A model generated the notes under the pieces. It saw only the letters and a program-made list of their open reading frames with translations. It searched no databases and was not told the origin of the DNA. The position numbers and the translations under genes are program-made. A stretch of 64,000 bases of DNA from Eleginops maclovinus. Taxonomy: Eukaryota; Chordata; Actinopteri; Perciformes; Eleginopidae. Shown piece after piece: positions 61,341 through 64,000 of this stretch; the stretch's first letter is position 1; the number at the start of each line of letters is the position of its first letter. The stretch is taken from assembly GCF_036324505.1 (NCBI RefSeq), contig NC_086354.1:25107707-25171706 (forward strand), read 5' to 3'.

Positions 61341-63665
61341 CTATGGTTCAGGCGTGGTGGTGGTTTGTGTGGAATTTTTCCAGATGAAGTCGCCCTCAGA
61401 ATATTCATCGGGAATTGGAAAAGCACCCTCTCGACCTATGATGGGCATTTCGCAGGAGTCGGGGTACAGCAGATGCCCGGAGAATGTGCTCATGTTATCT
61501 TCGCCGGACATCACGCCGTTGAAGTTGGCGTCCTTCACCTGCAGCCACACCTTGTTCCCCATGAAGAGGTGCATGATGACTGTCTGCGTGGCGGAGGACA
61601 GGTTGTTCACTTCCGTCGCTATGGCCATGCGCTCAAAGTTTTTGTACACGCCGACGACGACGGGCTTCCCGGAGACGGCCAGGCTGAAGCTGAAGATGTA
61701 GGTGCCGTTGACGGGCGCCGTGAACATGCCCATCATTGGGTTGAAGTGGCCATACAGGTTGAAGATGACTCGAGTGAAAGGGATTGGCCAGTTTGGAGCA
61801 GGATAAGAGGAGTCCAGAGCGGCAGAGAATGCAGATCTGATGGGCGAGGAGCATGGCCCGGGGACCCCCCTCACACCCAGGTCGCCCTTGTTGCCCTTAA
61901 GCCCCATGGAGCCTTTCTCACCTTGGGCACCAAGATCCCCTTTGTCCCCCTTGAACCCTTGTGCTCCTGGAAGCCCATTTGTGCCGTTTTCACCATCCGT
62001 GCAGTTACACATCCCCTGCGCACCTTGATCCCCCTTCTGGCCGTCAACACCGTGGTTTCCGGGGGTTCCCAGGTCCCCCTTAGGGCCCTTCATACCTTTC
62101 TGTCCCATCGGCCCTTGGACCCCAGGAAGGCCCCGGGCTCCGGCTGGTCCAGGAGAGCCTTGTAGACCCGGCGGACCTTGCACACTTTCACAGGAGGCGG
62201 GACAAATACCGCTTTCTCCCTTAGAGCCCGGGGATCCTGGGGGGCCTTCAGATCCGAAGTCCCCTTTTTCTCCTAGAGACACATCAAGAATATTTTGCCT
62301 TTACCAAACATTGTGCGATGTGGATACTGCACTGGTCTCCCTTGCAGCCCTAATACTCTTTACATTGTGTGCCTAAACCCAACCACAGTTTAGCTCTGGG
62401 GGAATGGGAATGTGACGTCACCAACAGCAAGTCGGCCATCTTTGGAGGATACTGCGGCCGCAACCTGTACAGCGGGTTAAACATGGTCAGTCGGCTCTGT
62501 TATGTCCCTGGCTGTGAGAGACACATCTATGACCAACCAACAAAACAGAAGAAGAGATATATACTGGGAATGTTTTGTTAGCATAGCATTAGCTGTCTAG
62601 CCTCTGTCCGATGATGCTAAACCTGTAGATCTGAAGGTCCTGTTCCCACCCCCCAGTTTGTAAACCTGACAGGGGCCTCTGAATAATTAATATTTAAGTT
62701 AGTGAGTAAGTTCTTCTCTTAATTCATACGGACAGATGTCATTAATTCACTTTCATTTTTAAATATCGCTCCTTTGTTTCGGCCCAGAGCTTCTCTTTGT
62801 AAGGGCACTTGTTCTGGATGGAAACCCGCTGACAGATGACCGGGAAGCGCTGATAGATATTGACTTCTGTCTGCTATAGACGCTCTCCTCCAAAGATGGC
62901 CGTGACGCCCCAGAATGCACCGCGGCTCCCATTCCCTATTATCAGATCATGAAACTCTTATATCTCAGTGGAGTCATGACCTCTGCAGACCTTTGTAGCC
63001 TCGTGAGCCTTTCACCCCGGTGAATCCGACGTCGCCGACCTGGCCCTTCTCCCCCTGGTCTCCCTTCTGACCTGAAACCACAGACAAAGACAAACAATAT
63101 GACACAACAAATCACAGGCAGGACGAGCTGACCTGCATCATAACCGGTTCCATAGTGATGTCACTATGTTTCTAAAGTCAACATAGAGTCCAATTATCTT
63201 ATATAATTATCTAGATTTATCTTTACTTCTGCATTAATGTGTAACCGGCATGTTGCAGAGGATTCTATCTTTTAGACTGATGGGTGAAATCCCTCTGGAG
63301 GGAACACAGGGATTTTAGCCTCTGCAGACCATTTACATGCACTAAAACCTATAGAACACACTACAGGAGAGAGAACCCCCCAGAAAGCAGAATAGGCACC
63401 CTTTAAGGTTACACTTTTCTCTGAAATATCTGGGATAATTTAGGCAGAGCTTAGCATCAGTCTCGTATTCGTTCATATTATACGTTTTAATTTACCGTAC
63501 GATCGATGTCGGAGCTAGCATGTAGCTATTCATGCTAACAACATGCCTGTGGCCGGTGTGTGAAGTTGTGCGTGTCGAACTCACCCTTCATCCCCTGAAC
63601 GCCGGTGAATCCTCGCGGCCCGGTGAAGCCCGTCATCCCTCTCATCCCGGCACTCCCTGGGGCTC
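61341..63665 (-). CDS. Collagen-like protein with C-terminal C1q domain (otolin-like), 3' part, runs off the window
   Basis: Three minus-strand exons: 63585-63665 (81 nt), 62991-63071 (81 nt) and terminal 61341-62272 (932 nt). All junctions split Gly codons in the same phase. Each 81-nt exon encodes nine Gly-X-Y triplets. The last exon continues the triple helix with Cys interruptions (GICPASCESVQGPPG, GMCNCTDGENG), then a C1q domain of about 135 residues starting RSAFSAALDSSYPAP, with FNLYGHFNPMMGMFTAPVNG and VWLQVKDANFNGV..STFSGHLLYPD. A Ser/Thr/acidic tail of about 35 residues follows. Secreted trimeric C1q/TNF-type proteins of this layout include otolin-1 (inner-ear otolith matrix), short-chain collagens VIII/X and C1QTNF proteins. 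RSAFSAAL and the long collagen stretch lean to otolin or inner-ear-collagen type, but the exact orthologue is not certain. The 5' exons lie beyond 64000. Confidence 0.85.
62410..62965. repeat. Inverted-repeat-flanked segment in collagen/C1q intron
   Basis: GGGAATG..GACGTCAC..GGCCATCTTTGGAGGA at 62403-62450 is mirrored by TCCTCCAAAGATGGCCGTGA..CATTCCC-like sequence at 62887-62938. This suggests a non-autonomous DNA element of about 0.55 kb with imperfect terminal repeats. Confidence 0.45.
63147..63412 (+). repeat. Dispersed repeat family A copy in collagen/C1q intron
   Basis: CCATAGTGATGTCACTATG, CCTCTGGAGGGAACACAGGG and CTCTGCAGACCATTTACATG..AATAGGCACCCTTTAA. This gives the best view of the family's right end. 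Confidence 0.7.
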
Positions 63666-64000
63666 CTGACAGGGATCACACAGGAATCAAACTACAAACC
63701 CTTCAGGGACTGTTCCCTCACTTTCTCTGCAGACACCAGATGTTCTCTTTAATTTCCTCCCAACTGTTTTATTTTCTGTTACACATAAGCCTTCATATAA
63801 AACGTTCTCAAACAATAATCTGGCAGAAACTGAGGACCTTTTGTTGAAGAACCAAGACTTAATAAAAACCTAATTGATACTTTTATTATTGGTTTACGTT
63901 TTAAAAGAAGCAAAGTCATTCATATTTACTGAGAGATGTTTGGAAGATAAATGTAAAACACTTTTGATTCTTTTTCTCGTTGGTTTTAGCAAACAGACAG
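63666..64000. other. Intron of the collagen/C1q gene to window edge
   Basis: No further Gly-X-Y exon is visible. The sequence is AT-rich. Confidence 0.4.

Noticed and set aside
61365..62165. 266-codon plus-strand ORF
   Set aside because: Antisense to the Gly-X-Y/C1q exon; GC-rich collagen coding commonly leaves the opposite strand open.

Overview
This is a 64 kb stretch of a ray-finned (teleost) fish genome. The genes are split by GT-AG introns, (CA)n/(TG)n microsatellites are very abundant, and fish-type mobile elements are present: an I/Nimb-like LINE, hAT-like and Tc1-like non-autonomous DNA elements, and a fish-expanded P-loop GTPase family. Four complete protein-coding genes could be spliced by hand with consistent reading phases, and one gene runs off the right edge. 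There is no sign of a prokaryotic or viral system, and no RNA gene was recognised.

Layout. 1-1.9 kb: a GC-rich block with an orphan first coding exon of a secreted protein on the minus strand (rest of the gene not seen). 2-18 kb: gene-poor, holding a 71-bp near-perfect palindrome (3.4 kb), a 57-bp minisatellite (7.8-9.1 kb) and a decayed, 5'-truncated LINE with a target-site duplication (12.8-15.7 kb). 16.5-26.1 kb: slc39a6 (ZIP6 zinc importer, + strand, 11 coding exons, 672 aa), preceded by a second, inverted array of the same 57-bp minisatellite. 27.6-31 kb: a C-terminal fragment of a fish P-loop GTPase, an hAT-like element expanded into a 32-bp minisatellite, an (AAT)n run and a Tc1-like MITE. 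32-35.9 kb: il20rb (class II cytokine receptor, - strand, 7 exons, 316 aa). 36-37.3 kb: complex CA/GT-rich repeats. 38.6-44.2 kb: a claudin-15-like gene (+, 5 exons, 219 aa) with two minisatellites in its introns. 44.8-45.65 kb: an N-terminal GTPase pseudogene with a TGA interruption and a damaged P-loop. 47-57.2 kb: sag (rod-type visual arrestin, +, 15 coding exons including 15-nt and 10-nt microexons, 397 aa) with candidate CRX/NRL sites upstream. 57.7-58.8 kb: two more minisatellites. 61.3-63.7 kb: the 3' part of a collagen/C1q-domain gene (-).

The genes do not form a pathway: a zinc transporter, a cytokine receptor, a tight-junction protein, a photoreceptor arrestin and an extracellular-matrix C1q collagen lie side by side. 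The most unusual aspect is repeat biology. At least seven minisatellite families occur in 64 kb, and two of them (57 bp and 32 bp) occur as separated, oppositely oriented arrays. Several long GT/CA microsatellites directly abut splice sites or a stop codon. These, together with paired metal-response-element cores near slc39a6 and a decayed GTPase family, are the best leads. No undescribed system was established.
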